Below, one piece after another: positions 41,848 to 53,058 of a stretch of 64,000 nucleotides of DNA. A program made the translations under genes and the position numbers. This stretch comes from Dyella sp. S184 (GTDB lineage Bacteria; Pseudomonadota; Gammaproteobacteria; Xanthomonadales; Rhodanobacteraceae). A model generated the notes under the pieces. It worked only from the letters and a program-made list of their open reading frames with translations, was not told the DNA's origin and made no database searches. Location: assembly GCF_009766065.1 (NCBI RefSeq), contig NZ_LMUE01000009.1, forward strand, positions 128,812 to 192,811, read 5' to 3'. Every line of letters starts with the position of its first letter. Position 1 is the first letter of the stretch.

Positions 41848-43290
41848 CGCATGACGGCACCAGCTCAGCAGCGGCCCCCAGTAAAGACCAAGCACCAGCA
41901 GCGACAGCGCATTCAAGGACAGCACCACGCGCAAGGACACATCCGGTTTGGCCTGCAGCACGCTGCCTTCTGTCGGCTTGTCGAAATACATCACCTTGAT
42001 CACGTACAGGTAGTAATACAGGCCGATGATTGCGAACACGATGCCGACGATGGCCAGCCATAGCATGCCCGCATGGATCGCAGCTTCCAGCACCAGCGCC
42101 TTGGCCCAGAAACCAAACAATGGCGGCACGCCGGCCAGCGAGAACATCGCCAGCAGCATCAGGAACGCCATCCACGGCGACTTCTGGTTGAGCCCCTTCA
42201 GGTCGGCAATTTCCTCGCACTCGAAACCGGCACGAGTCAACGCCAGCATGACGCCAAATGCAGCCACGCTCATCAGTGCATAACAGATCGCGTAGAACAT
42301 CGCCGCGGCATAGCCTTCCGGCCCTGCAGCTGCCAGACCCAGCAGCAGATAACCCATGTGCGAGATGGTCGAATACGCCAGCATGCGCTTGAGATTGGTC
42401 TGCACGATCGCGACGAGGTTACCGATCGCCAGCGATGCCACCGCCAATACCGCCAGCATCAGCTGCCAGTGCTGCGACAGGTCGCCCATGCCCGAGCTGA
42501 GCAGGCGATACGCCATGCCGAATGCAGCCAGCTTGGAACCCGAAGCAATAAAGGTAGTGACCGGAGTCGGCGCACCTTGATAGACGTCCGGTATCCACAT
42601 GTGGAACGGAGCAGCACCGAGCTTGAAGCCGATGCCGACAATCATGAAGATCAACCCGAACAGCAACAGATTCGGCGCCGTGGTGTAGGACGCCACGTTG
42701 TGCAATTGCGCGAGATCAAGGCTCGGCGTACCGCCCATGCCTGAAGCACCATAGACCATCGACATGCCGTACAGCAGCATGCCCGAGGCGAGTGCGCCCA
42801 GCACGAAGTACTTGATCGCCGCCTCGGACGGCAACCTTGCATCACGGTTCAATGCAACCAACGCATACGACGACAGCGACAGCAGCTCCAGTCCCAGGTA
42901 GATGGTGACCAGGTTGCCAGCCGACACCAGCAGCATGATGCCGATCACCGCGAAGATCATCAGCGTGTAGAACTCGCCGATCAGCAGTTTGCGGTCGATC
43001 AGATACGGTCGTGCATACACCATCACCAGCACGGTGGTGCCCAGTGCAAAGATCTTGAGGATCAAGGATGCCTCGTCCCGTATGAACATGCCGCCAAACG
43101 CAGTGACCGCCTGTTCCGGCTGGCCGACAATCAGCAGGTAGATTCCCACCAGCAGTACGGCGATCGAAATCCAGTGCAGCATGGGGCGCTGCTCCGGTTT
43201 CATGAAGGCATCCATCAGCAACAGCAAGCACGCCGCCGCCACCAGATAGAACTCCGGCAACATGATCAGGATGTCATTGAGATTCGGCAT
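41836..43290 (-). CDS. nuoN: NADH-quinone oxidoreductase subunit N
   Basis: An antiporter-like proton-pumping membrane subunit of complex I. The 484-residue product is highly hydrophobic with about 13-14 transmembrane helices. The broken-helix region GIGFKLGAAPFHMWIPDVYQ, with the functional lysine, is present. AYSTISHMGYLLLGL is another antiporter-family block. It is last of the nuoA-N operon and lies 12 bp after nuoM. The final codons are part of a 13-bp direct repeat with the tRNA edge. Confidence 0.96.
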   Translation of the reverse strand: MPNLNDILIMLPEFYLVAAACLLLLMDAFMKPEQRPMLHWISIAVLLVGIYLLIVGQPEQAVTAFGGMFIRDEASLILKIFALGTTVLVMVYARPYLIDRKLLIGEFYTLMIFAVIGIMLLVSAGNLVTIYLGLELLSLSSYALVALNRDARLPSEAAIKYFVLGALASGMLLYGMSMVYGASGMGGTPSLDLAQLHNVASYTTAPNLLLFGLIFMIVGIGFKLGAAPFHMWIPDVYQGAPTPVTTFIASGSKLAAFGMAYRLLSSGMGDLSQHWQLMLAVLAVASLAIGNLVAIVQTNLKRMLAYSTISHMGYLLLGLAAAGPEGYAAAMFYAICYALMSVAAFGVMLALTRAGFECEEIADLKGLNQKSPWMAFLMLLAMFSLAGVPPLFGFWAKALVLEAAIHAGMLWLAIVGIVFAIIGLYYYLYVIKVMYFDKPTEGSVLQAKPDVSLRVVLSLNALSLLVLGLYWGPLLSWCRHAFGL

Positions 43291-43302
43291 ATTCAGTCCT
43301 GA

Positions 43303-44811
43303 TCAAATCTTGTGAATGACGATCTGATGCACCAGGTGCGACACCGAGCTGTCCATCAGATGGACCAGCGGCTGCGGCCAGATGCCAAGCGCCAGTACGG
43401 CGGCAGCGAAGGCCACCAGCACGAAGGTCTCGCGACCGTTGATTTCCTTCATCTCGGCCACGTGCGGATTGGTGATGTCACCCCACAGCACGCGCTTGAC
43501 CAGCCACAGCGTGTACGCCGCACCAATGATCAGGGTGAACGCGGCAAACACCGCGATCCATGGATTCGCGCTGAAGCTGGCCAGGATCACCATGAACTCG
43601 CCAACGAAACCACTGGTACCCGGCAGGCCGCAGTTCGCCATCGCGAACAGCACGTAGAAGAAACCGAACCACGGCATCACGTTGATGACGCCGCCGTAAT
43701 CCTTGATCTGTCGTGTGTGCATGCGGTCATACATCACGCCAATGCAGGTAAACATCGCGCCCGAGATGAACCCGTGCGAAATCATCTGCACCATCGCGCC
43801 CTGCATGCCCAGCAGCGCCATGTCGATATTGCCCGACTCACGCACCAGCAGGAACGCGATGAAGATACCCAGCGTGACGAAGCCCATATGGGCCACCGAG
43901 GAATACGCCACCAGCTTCTTCATGTCCTCCTGTACCAGCGCGACATAGCCGATGTAGACGATGGCGATCAGGCTCAGCACGATCACCAGCCACGCAAAAT
44001 GTTCGCCCGCATCCGGCACGATCGGCAGCATGAAACGGATAAATCCGTAGGTACCGACCTTCAGCATCACGGCCGCCAGTACCACCGAGCCTCCGGTCGG
44101 CGCCTCCACGTGGGCATCCGGTAACCAGGTGTGCACCGGCACCATCGGCACCTTGATCGCGAACGCAATCAGGAACGCGAAGAAAATCCACGTCTGTTCC
44201 TTCATCGTCAGCGGCAAGGCCGCCAGCGTGGCGAGGTCGAACGTGCCGGCCTTCTGGTACAGGTACAGCAGCGCGATCAACATGAAGACCGAGCCGAAGA
44301 ACGTGTAGATGAAGAACTTCAGCGTCGCATACACCCGCCGCGGGCCACCCCAGATACCGATCAGGATGAACATCGGGATCAGGATCGCCTCGAACAGCGC
44401 GTAGAACAGCAGCGCGTCGGTTGCACAGAAGACACCGATCAGCAGGCCTTCCAGGATCAGCATCGCAGCCATGTACTGGTGCGGCTTGTCCTGGATGACT
44501 TCCCACGCGCCGGCGATCACCAGGATGCCGACAAAGGTGGTCATCAGGATCAGCGCCACCGAGATACCGTCGACCGCCAGGCTGTAATGGACACCCCACG
44601 AGGCGATCCACAGATAGCTTTCGGTCAGCTGCATGCCGCCCGCGTCAGGGTGGTACTGCACCAGCAGGAACAGGCTGACCACGAAGGTCAGCACGGCCAC
44701 CAGTAGCGATAGCCAGCGCGCCAGATTGGGCCGGCCGGAGCCGGCAAGCAGCACCGGAATGGCGCCGGCGACGGGGAGCCAGATAAGCAGGCTGAGCAAG
44801 TGAGTGAACAT
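43303..44811 (-). CDS. nuoM: NADH-quinone oxidoreductase subunit M
   Basis: An antiporter-like proton-pumping subunit of complex I, 502 residues with about 14 transmembrane helices. The conserved lysine/histidine helix reads FAIKVPMVPVHTWLPDAHVEAPTGGSV (broken here as AIKVPMVP and HTWLPDAH), and AYSSVAHMGFV follows. The FEAILIPMF segment carries the key Glu of the family. It lies 15 bp after nuoL, within the operon. No unusual changes were seen. Confidence 0.96.
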   Translation of the reverse strand: MFTHLLSLLIWLPVAGAIPVLLAGSGRPNLARWLSLLVAVLTFVVSLFLLVQYHPDAGGMQLTESYLWIASWGVHYSLAVDGISVALILMTTFVGILVIAGAWEVIQDKPHQYMAAMLILEGLLIGVFCATDALLFYALFEAILIPMFILIGIWGGPRRVYATLKFFIYTFFGSVFMLIALLYLYQKAGTFDLATLAALPLTMKEQTWIFFAFLIAFAIKVPMVPVHTWLPDAHVEAPTGGSVVLAAVMLKVGTYGFIRFMLPIVPDAGEHFAWLVIVLSLIAIVYIGYVALVQEDMKKLVAYSSVAHMGFVTLGIFIAFLLVRESGNIDMALLGMQGAMVQMISHGFISGAMFTCIGVMYDRMHTRQIKDYGGVINVMPWFGFFYVLFAMANCGLPGTSGFVGEFMVILASFSANPWIAVFAAFTLIIGAAYTLWLVKRVLWGDITNPHVAEMKEINGRETFVLVAFAAAVLALGIWPQPLVHLMDSSVSHLVHQIVIHKI

Positions 44812-44826
44812 GTGTGCTTGCTTCCC

Positions 44827-46893
44827 TTATTGCCCGACCAGGCCGGAACCGATCAGCCCGGTACCAAAGAACCAGTACCCGCCTAGCAGCAGGATCAGGC
44901 CAAGAATCATCGCGAAGGCGTAGTGATAGAGATAACCCGACTGCAGACGGCGCATCGTGGCGGCGATACGGTGAATCATGCTCACCGAGCCGTTGACCAT
45001 GGTGTCGTCGATCACCGCCGTGTCACCGGCCTTCCAGAACAGGCGGCCGAGCTTGACGCCACCGCGGGCAAACACCGCGAAATAGACGTCGTCGATCCAG
45101 TACTTGCGGTCGAGCACGGTCCATAGCGGCTTCAACGCCGACTTGATCTTCCCAGCCATGGCCGGGTTGAACAGGTAGATGTAGGTGGTGATCACGAACG
45201 CCGTCAGCACCAGGAAGAACGGCAACTGGATAAACCCGTTCAGTGCCATCCCAAAAGCACCGTGGAAATCCTTGCGACCCAGTTCGGCCAGCACGTCGTT
45301 CGCTTCATCCACATGAATCGCACTGCCAAACCATTTGCCGAACAGCATCGGTCCGACCGTGAAGAAACCAACCAGCAGCGACGGTATCGCCAGCAGCACC
45401 AGCGGCAGCGTCACCACCCACGGTGATTCCTTCGGCGCATGCTCCAGCACGCCCGGCTCGTGATGGCCGTGATCGTCATGCGCATCCTGATGGGGGGCGT
45501 GGCCATGATGCGCGACGACGGTGAAGCGCTCCTTGCCGTGGAAGGTCAGGTACATCTGGCGGAACGTGTACAGCCCGGTCACCAGCGCGCCAGCCATCAC
45601 GCAGAAATAAGCGTAGCTCGAACCCCAGCGATGCGACTCGCCGACCGCCTCGATGATCGCATCCTTCGAATAGAAACCCGAGAAGAACGGCACGCCGCAC
45701 AGCGCCAGCGAACCGATCCACATGGTGATCCAGGTGATCGGCATGTACTTGCGCAGGCCACCCATGTAACGCATGTCCTGCTCGTGATGCATCGCGATGA
45801 TCACCGAACCGGCACCGAGGAACAGCAGCGCCTTGAAGAACGCATGCGTCATCAGGTGATACACCGCGCCGCTGTACGCCGACACGCCGAGCGCCACCGT
45901 CATGTAGCCCAGCTGCGACAGCGTGGAATACGCCACCACGCGCTTGATGTCGTTCTGCACGATGCCAATCAGGCCGGTGAACAGCGCGGTGGTGGCACCG
46001 ATCACCATCACGAAGCTGAGCGCGCTCTGCGACAGTTCGAACAGCGGCGACATGCGCGCCACCATGAAAATGCCGGCAGTCACCATTGTCGCCGCATGGA
46101 TCAGCGCGGAGATCGGGGTCGGGCCTTCCATCGAGTCGGGCAGCCACACATGCAGCGGCACCTGCGCCGACTTGCCCATCGCACCGATGAACAGGCAGAT
46201 GCAGATCACCGTGGCGGCATCCCACCGCGTGCCCGCGGTGATCTGCAGGGTCTTGCCGATCAGCGAAGGCGCCGAGCCAAACGCAGTTGCGTAATCCAGC
46301 GTGCCGAGGAAATACAGCACCGCCGCGATACCGAGCAGGAAGCCGAAATCACCCACGCGGTTGACCAGGAACGCCTTCAGGTTCGCGAAGATCGCGGTCG
46401 GTTTCTTGTACCAGAAGCCGATCAGCAGGTACGACACCAGGCCCACCGCTTCCCAACCGAAGAACAGCTGCATGAAGTTGTTGCTCATCACCAGCATGAA
46501 CATCGAGAAGGTGAACAGCGAGATGTAGCTGAAGAAGCGCTTGTAGCCTTCGTCGTCGGCCATGTAGCCGATGGTGTACACGTGCACCAGCAGCGACACG
46601 AAGCTCACCACCACCAGCATCATCGCGGTCAGGCGATCGATCAGGAAGCCGACGCTGGCGTTGAAGTGGCCGATCTGGAACCAGGTGTAGATGTTCTGGT
46701 TGTACTCAACCGCCCCACCAAGGGTGAGCTGGTACAGCACGTAGAACGACAGCGCGCAGGAGATCGCCACGCCGAGGATGGTGACGCTATGCGAGCCCGC
46801 GCGACCAAGGAACTTGCCCAGGAAGCCGGCCAGCACGCAGCCGACCAGCGGCGCCAGTGCGATCGTCAGCAGAATGGATGTCGAAAGACCCAT
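44827..46893 (-). CDS. nuoL: NADH-quinone oxidoreductase subunit L
   Basis: The distal antiporter-like subunit of complex I with the long lateral helix. The product is 688 residues, slightly longer than E. coli NuoL (613). GKSAQVPLHVWLPDSMEGPTP is the conserved channel block, and AYSTLSQLGYMTVALG is typical. A His-rich loop (HHGHAPHQDAHDDHGHHEPG) lies between helices at about residues 470-490, which is longer and richer in histidine than in many homologues. The C-terminal lateral helix and last TM segment are present. Confidence 0.96.
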   Translation of the reverse strand: MGLSTSILLTIALAPLVGCVLAGFLGKFLGRAGSHSVTILGVAISCALSFYVLYQLTLGGAVEYNQNIYTWFQIGHFNASVGFLIDRLTAMMLVVVSFVSLLVHVYTIGYMADDEGYKRFFSYISLFTFSMFMLVMSNNFMQLFFGWEAVGLVSYLLIGFWYKKPTAIFANLKAFLVNRVGDFGFLLGIAAVLYFLGTLDYATAFGSAPSLIGKTLQITAGTRWDAATVICICLFIGAMGKSAQVPLHVWLPDSMEGPTPISALIHAATMVTAGIFMVARMSPLFELSQSALSFVMVIGATTALFTGLIGIVQNDIKRVVAYSTLSQLGYMTVALGVSAYSGAVYHLMTHAFFKALLFLGAGSVIIAMHHEQDMRYMGGLRKYMPITWITMWIGSLALCGVPFFSGFYSKDAIIEAVGESHRWGSSYAYFCVMAGALVTGLYTFRQMYLTFHGKERFTVVAHHGHAPHQDAHDDHGHHEPGVLEHAPKESPWVVTLPLVLLAIPSLLVGFFTVGPMLFGKWFGSAIHVDEANDVLAELGRKDFHGAFGMALNGFIQLPFFLVLTAFVITTYIYLFNPAMAGKIKSALKPLWTVLDRKYWIDDVYFAVFARGGVKLGRLFWKAGDTAVIDDTMVNGSVSMIHRIAATMRRLQSGYLYHYAFAMILGLILLLGGYWFFGTGLIGSGLVGQ

Positions 46894-46897
46894 GTGA

Positions 46898-47203
46898 TCA
46901 GCCCTTCATGCTGTCGATGTCGGCGATATTGATCGTGCTGCGATTGCGGAACAGCAGCACCAGGATCGCCAGGCCGATGGCAGCTTCTGCCGCGGCCACG
47001 GTGAGAATGAAGAACACGAAGACCTGCCCCGATACGTCGCCGAGGAAGCGCGAGAACGCCACGAAATTCGTGTTCACCGCCAGCAGCATCAGCTCGATCG
47101 ACATCAGCAGCACGATCACGTTCTTGCGATTGATGAACAGGCCAGCGACGGCAATGCAGAACAGCACCGCGCCGAGCACGATGTAGTGCGATAGCGTGAT
47201 CAT
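46898..47203 (-). CDS. nuoK: NADH-quinone oxidoreductase subunit K
   Basis: A small membrane subunit (101 residues, three transmembrane helices) of complex I, homologous to MrpC. The conserved glutamate in [20 protein letters not shown] and the second one in [14 protein letters not shown] are present. The ATG overlaps the nuoJ stop as ATGA (47203-47200). It is 4 bp from the nuoL start. Confidence 0.96.
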   Translation of the reverse strand: MITLSHYIVLGAVLFCIAVAGLFINRKNVIVLLMSIELMLLAVNTNFVAFSRFLGDVSGQVFVFFILTVAAAEAAIGLAILVLLFRNRSTINIADIDSMKG

Positions 47204-47850
47204 GGTTTGGACTCCTGCGGCGAGGCCGGCGATTCCCCTGCGGGACGCTCGGCGGCCATCTTCACGATACGGATGCGATCACGCGGGTTCACACTGACCT
47301 GCTGGCTGGCCGACTCATGGCGCATATCGCTGCGCTGACGCAGGGTCAGCGCCACGGCTGCCACCACACCCACGGTGAGGATCAGCGCCGCAATCTCGAA
47401 TGGCAACAGGTATTGCGTATACAACGCGCGACCCAGCCATGCGGTGTTGGACGTACCCGCTGCGGCTGCCGGATCGGCGCCCATGACCTGTGCATGCATC
47501 GCGCGCACGCCGATCAGCCCGAGCATCTCCACCAGCATCACGATCGCCACGATCAGTCCGATCGGCAGGAACTTCACGAAACCCTCGCGCATCTTCTCCT
47601 GGTCGATGTCGAGCATCATCACCACGAACAGGAACAGCACCATCACCGCGCCGACATAGACCACGATCAGCGCCAGTGCGAGAAACTCGGCATCGGCCAG
47701 CATCCACAGGCAGGCGGTGCTGAAGAAGGTGAGCACCAGCGCCAGCACGGCATGCACCGAGTTCTTCAGGGTGATCACCGACAGCGCTGCTGCCACGGTG
47801 ACGAAACCGAAGGCGTAGAAGCAGATGAGTTGGAACAGTTGGGGATTCAT
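47200..47850 (-). CDS. nuoJ: NADH-quinone oxidoreductase subunit J
   Basis: A membrane subunit of complex I, 216 residues with five transmembrane helices. [20 protein letters not shown] begins the first helix, and [20 protein letters not shown] is the conserved pi-bulge helix. A polar C-terminal tail of about 40 residues follows ([19 protein letters not shown]). It lies 8 bp after nuoI and is translationally coupled to nuoK. Confidence 0.95.
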   Translation of the reverse strand: MNPQLFQLICFYAFGFVTVAAALSVITLKNSVHAVLALVLTFFSTACLWMLADAEFLALALIVVYVGAVMVLFLFVVMMLDIDQEKMREGFVKFLPIGLIVAIVMLVEMLGLIGVRAMHAQVMGADPAAAAGTSNTAWLGRALYTQYLLPFEIAALILTVGVVAAVALTLRQRSDMRHESASQQVSVNPRDRIRIVKMAAERPAGESPASPQESKP

Positions 47851-47858
47851 CGTCAGCC

Positions 47859-48350
47859 TCAGCGGTACGCCGCGTCTTGTGCGCGGTCAGCGGCAATCTG
47901 CTGCTCGAAGCGATCACCGATGGCCAGCAGCTGCTGCTTGGTCACCACATTCTCGCCACGATGCTCGAAGTGGTATTCGTGGATGCTGGTCTCGACGATC
48001 GAATCGACCGGGCAGCTCTCTTCGCAGAAGCCGCAGAAGATGCACTTGAACAGGTCGATGTCGTAGCGCGTGGTACGGCGCTGGCCATCGCTTTCGCGCG
48101 GTGCCGAATCGATCGTGATCGCCAGCGCCGGACACACCGCCTCGCACAGCTTGCAGGCGATGCAGCGTTCCTCGCCGTTCGCATAGCGGCGCAGCGCATG
48201 CAGGCCGCGGAAGCGGTTCGACTTGGGGATGTGCTCCATCGGGTAGCGCACGGTGTACTTCGGCTTGAACATGTAGCCCAGCGTCAGCCCCATGCCCTGG
48301 AACAGTTCGATCAGCAGCAGACTCTTGAAATAAGCGGATATGCGATTCAT
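47859..48350 (-). CDS. nuoI: NADH-quinone oxidoreductase subunit I
   Basis: The ferredoxin-like subunit of complex I that carries clusters N6a and N6b. The 163-residue product has two CxxCxxCxxxCP motifs, [13 protein letters not shown] and [13 protein letters not shown]. The start is [20 protein letters not shown], an amphipathic helix that lies on the membrane. It is placed between nuoH and nuoJ, 9 bp from nuoH. Confidence 0.96.
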   Translation of the reverse strand: MNRISAYFKSLLLIELFQGMGLTLGYMFKPKYTVRYPMEHIPKSNRFRGLHALRRYANGEERCIACKLCEAVCPALAITIDSAPRESDGQRRTTRYDIDLFKCIFCGFCEESCPVDSIVETSIHEYHFEHRGENVVTKQQLLAIGDRFEQQIAADRAQDAAYR

Positions 48351-48359
48351 TGGATGTCT

Positions 48360-49388
48360 TTATGCCCCCATGCCAACGCTGACCCAGCCGAAGTACTTCA
48401 TGCAGCCGGCGACCAGCACCCAGACGATGGCGATCGGGATAAGCACCTTCCAGCCGAGCCGCATGATCTGGTCATAGCGGTAACGCGGAAAGGTGGCGCG
48501 GAACCACAGGAACATGAAGGCGAACAGGAACGCCTTGATGAACAGCCAGATGAAACCACCCTGACCGATGAAGCCCCACGTATCGGGGAATGGCGACAGC
48601 CACCCACCCATGAACAGGATCGCGGCCAGGAAGCTGACCAGGATCATGTTGGCGTATTCGGCCAGGAAGAAGATCGCGAAGGCCGAGCCGGAATATTCCA
48701 CGTGGAAACCGGCGACGATCTCCGACTCGCCCTCGGCCACGTCGAACGGCGCACGGTTGGTCTCGGCCACACCTGAGATGAAATAGATCACGAACACCGG
48801 CAGCAACGGCAGCCAGAACCAGTCGAACAGGCCTTTGTGACCCGCCTGCGCATTCACGATATCGGTGAGGTTCAACGAGCCGGCAAGCACCAGTACGCAG
48901 ACGAGGCACAGGCCCATCGCCAGTTCGTAGGAGATCACCTGCGCCGCCGAACGCATCGCACCCAGCAGCGCGTAACGCGAGTTGGAGGCCCAGCCAGCGA
49001 GGATGATGCCGTATACGCCGAGCGAGGTCATCGCCAGCAGATACAGCACACCCGCATTCGCGTTGGACAGCACCATCTTGCTGCTGAACGGGATCACCGC
49101 CCACGCTGCCAGCGCCGGGATCAGCGTCAGCAACGGTGCCAGGTAATACAGGAACTTGTTCGCATTGGTCGGCAGGATCACTTCCTTGATCAGCAGCTTG
49201 ACCACGTCGGCGAATGCCTGCAGCAGGCCGAACGGACCGATCTTGTTCGGCCCCATGCGTACATGCATCCAGCCGATGACCTTGCGCTCCCAGTACACGA
49301 ACATCGCCACTGCGATGATCAGTGGCAGCACGATGGCCACGATGTACAGCACCGGGATCAGGAGCTGATGGATAAGTTGATCAGCCAT
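48360..49388 (-). CDS. nuoH: NADH-quinone oxidoreductase subunit H
   Basis: The membrane subunit that forms part of the quinone chamber. The product is 342 residues from ATG 49388, with eight transmembrane helices. The quinone-site region [19 protein letters not shown] and the acidic loop [20 protein letters not shown] are typical. A longer open frame upstream (to 49469) overlaps nuoG and is not used. The start is 5 bp after the nuoG stop. Confidence 0.96.
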   Translation of the reverse strand: MADQLIHQLLIPVLYIVAIVLPLIIAVAMFVYWERKVIGWMHVRMGPNKIGPFGLLQAFADVVKLLIKEVILPTNANKFLYYLAPLLTLIPALAAWAVIPFSSKMVLSNANAGVLYLLAMTSLGVYGIILAGWASNSRYALLGAMRSAAQVISYELAMGLCLVCVLVLAGSLNLTDIVNAQAGHKGLFDWFWLPLLPVFVIYFISGVAETNRAPFDVAEGESEIVAGFHVEYSGSAFAIFFLAEYANMILVSFLAAILFMGGWLSPFPDTWGFIGQGGFIWLFIKAFLFAFMFLWFRATFPRYRYDQIMRLGWKVLIPIAIVWVLVAGCMKYFGWVSVGMGA

Positions 49389-49393
49389 GATGC

Positions 49394-51721
49394 TTATGCC
49401 TTGCTCAAGGTGATGACCGCGCCATACGGCGGCAGCGTGGCGGTGAGATCCTGGGCCGCCTCGATCCATGCCGCACCATCCGGCACAGCCACATCGACGA
49501 CCAGCGGCAACAACACCTCGCCGATGCGCACCTGTGCACCGGCGGCCAGACCGAGTCGTTGTGCCTCAGCCGCATTCAGACGCACCGCCGGGGCACGGTT
49601 GAGCGGATGTGCATTCAGTGCCGTGGCACGACGCAGCACCGCATCGCCGCGATAGATCGGCCAGGTAGCGAGACGGGTCAGACCACTGGCAGCCATGCGC
49701 ACGGCCAGACCGCTGCGCGACGTCGCCGCACGCTCGCTGATGCCATCACGCAAGCCGGCGATGTCATCAAACTCGAAGCCGGCCAGCTGCAACGCACCGC
49801 CAAGTGCGCGCAGCACCTTCCAGCCGGGACGTGCCTGACCGGGTGCCTTGGCGCCGGCGCTGACGCCCTGCGCCAGGCCATCGACATTGACCAGGGTGGC
49901 ATCGATCTCCGGCAGCAGCGCGATCGGCAGGATCACGTCAGCCACTTCACGCAACGCAGTGCTGGCGTAGGCGCTGAAAGCCACCACCTGCTCCGCACTG
50001 CGCAACGCCTTCAGCGTTGCCGCGCCATCGGCGAAATCGTGCGGTGGCTCGACGCCATACAGCACGTAGCTCTTGCGCGGCTGGGCCAGCATGGCCTGTG
50101 CATCCAGACCGCCATTGCCCGGCACCACGCCAAGCTTGACCAGTCCCATCGCATTGGCACCGACCGGCAATTCGTTGTAGCCGGCACCGGTGGCTTCGGC
50201 AATGAAGCGGGCAAGCACACGCAGCCATGAAGCCTGCGGATGAGTCACGCCAGCTTCGCCAAGGATCACCACGGCCTTGCCCGATTTCAGCGCAGCGATC
50301 GCATCGCTGTCACCTTCGTCGCTCTGCGCAGCATTGATGGCATCAGCCAGCGCAGCCGGTGCACTCGCACCCAGCGTCACCGCAGCCTTGGCCAGCGCCA
50401 GCAGCGCATCGACCAGCGACTGCGGCGCAACGATCGATTCGCCCGCAAGCTTGTAATTGAAATCGAAGCTGGCCGGATTGACGGTGTAGACCTTGGCGCC
50501 CTTCTTCACCGCCTGATGCAGGCGATGGTTGAGCAGCGGCATCTCATGCCGCAGATCGGAACCCACCAGCAGTGCCGCCTTGACCTGGTCAACCTCGACG
50601 ACAGGCAACCCGAATGGCTGTGCCACGGCGTTGTCGGCAAAATCGAGCTGACGCAGTCGATGGTCGACATGCGCGCTGCCCAGACCGAGGGCGAGACGCA
50701 TCAGCAGATCGCCCTCTTCGTTTGAACTGGCCGGATGCACCAGGATGCCCAGCTCGTTGCCCGGCAGCTTCTTCAGCGCTTCACCGGCAAACTGCAATGC
50801 ATCTTCCCAGGTGGTCGTCTGCCATTGGCCGTTGCGCTTCACTTCCGGCGCGTGGATACGGTCGGCTGCGTACAGGCCCTGGTGGCTGTAGCGATCGCGA
50901 TCGGACAGCCAGCATTCGTTGATCGTTTCGTTGTCGCGCGGCACCGTGCGCAGCACGTCGCCGCGGCGTGTATGCAACCACAGGTTGGAGCCGAGTGCGT
51001 CGTGGTAACCGATCGACGGCTTGGCGATCAGCTCCCAGGCACGCGCCTGGAACTGGAACGGCTTGTTGGTCAGCGCGCCCACCGGGCAGACGTCGACGAT
51101 ATTGCCGGACAGCTCCGTCTCGATCGTCTTGCCGATATAGGTGCCGATCTGCAGGTTCTCGCCACGGCTCATGCCGCCAAGTTCGTAGGTGCCAGCAATC
51201 TCGCTGGTGAAGCGCACGCAGCGCGTGCACTGGATACAGCGGGTCATCTCTGTGGCGACCAGCGGCCCTAGGTTCTCGTCGGCAATGGTGCGCTTGCGCT
51301 CGGTGTAGCGCGACACGCTACGGCCGTAGCCCAATGCCACGTCCTGCAGCTCGCACTCGCCGCCTTGATCGCAGATCGGGCAATCGAGCGGATGGTTGAT
51401 CAGCAGGAACTCCATCACGTCTTTCTGGAACTTCAGCGCCTTGTCCGAGCGCGTCGTCACCTTCATGCCCTCGGCCACCGGCGTGGCGCAGGCCGGCTGC
51501 GGCTTGGGCATCAGCTTGCCGCCCATCTCCACGTCGACCAGGCACATGCGGCAGTTCGCGGCAATCGGCAGCTTGCGGTGATAGCAGAAGCGCGGGATCG
51601 CGACGCCGATCGCGTCGGCCGCCTCGATGATCATCGCGCCCTTGCGGATCTGCGTGGGCTTGCCATCGACCTCGATGTTGATCAGGTCGGGCGCGGTGTT
51701 ATTGGTTGGCTGCGCACTCAT
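49394..51721 (-). CDS. nuoG: NADH-quinone oxidoreductase subunit G
   Basis: The large peripheral-arm subunit with several Fe-S clusters. In the 775-residue product the N-terminal 2Fe-2S site has cysteines in [15 protein letters not shown] and later [19 protein letters not shown] and [10 protein letters not shown] bind 4Fe-4S clusters. A molybdopterin-oxidoreductase-like domain (from about residue 220) lacks the cofactor site. The length is shorter than E. coli NuoG (908). The ATG overlaps the nuoF stop as ATGA. Confidence 0.96.
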   Translation of the reverse strand: MSAQPTNNTAPDLINIEVDGKPTQIRKGAMIIEAADAIGVAIPRFCYHRKLPIAANCRMCLVDVEMGGKLMPKPQPACATPVAEGMKVTTRSDKALKFQKDVMEFLLINHPLDCPICDQGGECELQDVALGYGRSVSRYTERKRTIADENLGPLVATEMTRCIQCTRCVRFTSEIAGTYELGGMSRGENLQIGTYIGKTIETELSGNIVDVCPVGALTNKPFQFQARAWELIAKPSIGYHDALGSNLWLHTRRGDVLRTVPRDNETINECWLSDRDRYSHQGLYAADRIHAPEVKRNGQWQTTTWEDALQFAGEALKKLPGNELGILVHPASSNEEGDLLMRLALGLGSAHVDHRLRQLDFADNAVAQPFGLPVVEVDQVKAALLVGSDLRHEMPLLNHRLHQAVKKGAKVYTVNPASFDFNYKLAGESIVAPQSLVDALLALAKAAVTLGASAPAALADAINAAQSDEGDSDAIAALKSGKAVVILGEAGVTHPQASWLRVLARFIAEATGAGYNELPVGANAMGLVKLGVVPGNGGLDAQAMLAQPRKSYVLYGVEPPHDFADGAATLKALRSAEQVVAFSAYASTALREVADVILPIALLPEIDATLVNVDGLAQGVSAGAKAPGQARPGWKVLRALGGALQLAGFEFDDIAGLRDGISERAATSRSGLAVRMAASGLTRLATWPIYRGDAVLRRATALNAHPLNRAPAVRLNAAEAQRLGLAAGAQVRIGEVLLPLVVDVAVPDGAAWIEAAQDLTATLPPYGAVITLSKA

Positions 51722-53055
51722 GCAGCAACTCCACGCTGATTTGCAGGGTTGGCTTCGGCCAGCTTGTCATCGACCATCGAATGGCCGTGCTGCACGAAGT
51801 ATTCGAATTCGTTCCAGAAACGCGCGAGGAAACCCTGCACCGGCCACGCGGCGGCTTCGCCGAACGCGCAGATGGTGTGACCCTCGATCTGGCCGGCAAT
51901 CGCCTTCAGTCGGTGCAGGTCGTCCTGGGTGCCCTTGCCCTCGACGATGCGCGAGAGCACGCGATACATCCAGCCGGTGCCTTCGCGACACGGCGTGCAC
52001 TGACCGCAGGATTCGGCCATGTAGAAACGCGAGATGCGATGGCAGACCTTGACCATGCAGGTGGTCTCGTCCATCACGATCACGGCGCCGGAGCCAAGAC
52101 CCGAACCGGCCTTCTGCAGGCAGTCGTAGTCCATCGTGCTCTCGAGCATGATGTCGGCCGGCAGCACCTTCATCGAGGAACCGCCGGGAATCACCGCCTT
52201 CAGCTTGTGGCCGTTGCGCACGCCGCCGGCCATTTCCAGCAAGTCCTTGAACGACGTGCCGAGACGGATCTCGAAATTGCCCGGGTTGTTGACGTGACCG
52301 GAGACCGAGAAGATCTTCGGTCCGCCGTTGTTCGGTTTGCCCAGGCTCAGGAACCAGTCCGCGCCGTTGCGCAGGATCGCCGGCACCGAGGCATAGGTCT
52401 CGGTGTTGTTGATCGTGGTCGGCTTGCCATACAGGCCGAAACCGGCCGGGAACGGCGGTTTGAAACGCGGCTGGCCCTTCTTGCCTTCCAGCGACTCCAT
52501 CAGTGCAGTTTCCTCACCGCAGATGTAGGCGCCTGCGCCGAGCGCGTTGTAGATATCCACGTCGATGCCGCTGCCCTGCACGTTCTTGCCGAGCAGGCCG
52601 GCTGCATACGCTTCCTTCAGCGCTTCTTCCAGATGCTCGTACGGCTCGTGGTGGAATTCGCCACGCAGGTAGTTGTAGGCCACGCTCGAGCCGGTGCAAT
52701 AGCAGGCAATGGCCATGCCCTCGATCACCGAATGCGGGTTGTAGCGCAGGATGTCGCGATCCTTTGACGTGCCCGGTTCGGATTCGTCCGAGTTGCACAG
52801 GATGTATTTCTGCATGTCGCCCTTCGGCATGAAGGACCACTTCAAGCCGGTCGGGAAGCCCGCGCCGCCACGGCCGCGCAGGCTGCTTTTCTTGATTTCG
52901 TCGATCAATGCTGCCGGATCGGGCTTCTCGGCGAGGATCTTTCTCCATGCCTTGTAGCCATCGACCTTCTCATAGCTTTCCATCGCCCACGGCTTGTCGA
53001 AATGCAGCGTGGTGTAGACGACCTGATGTTCCTGCGGTGCTGGTCCGACTGCCAT
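51718..53055 (-). CDS. nuoF: NADH-quinone oxidoreductase subunit F (NADH-binding)
   Basis: The FMN and NADH-binding subunit of complex I, with cluster N3. The 445-residue product has the Gly-rich NADH site [17 protein letters not shown] and the FMN region [13 protein letters not shown]. The 4Fe-4S cysteines are in [12 protein letters not shown], with a fourth near the C-terminus. It is translationally coupled to nuoG and starts 3 bp after the nuoE stop. Confidence 0.97.
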   Translation of the reverse strand: MAVGPAPQEHQVVYTTLHFDKPWAMESYEKVDGYKAWRKILAEKPDPAALIDEIKKSSLRGRGGAGFPTGLKWSFMPKGDMQKYILCNSDESEPGTSKDRDILRYNPHSVIEGMAIACYCTGSSVAYNYLRGEFHHEPYEHLEEALKEAYAAGLLGKNVQGSGIDVDIYNALGAGAYICGEETALMESLEGKKGQPRFKPPFPAGFGLYGKPTTINNTETYASVPAILRNGADWFLSLGKPNNGGPKIFSVSGHVNNPGNFEIRLGTSFKDLLEMAGGVRNGHKLKAVIPGGSSMKVLPADIMLESTMDYDCLQKAGSGLGSGAVIVMDETTCMVKVCHRISRFYMAESCGQCTPCREGTGWMYRVLSRIVEGKGTQDDLHRLKAIAGQIEGHTICAFGEAAAWPVQGFLARFWNEFEYFVQHGHSMVDDKLAEANPANQRGVAA

Positions 53056-53058
53056 GGC

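Noticed and set aside
41564-42220. Minus-strand frame covering the tRNA-fMet gene
   Set aside because: It reads through the tRNA and overlaps nuoN in another frame; a coding gene there is not credible.
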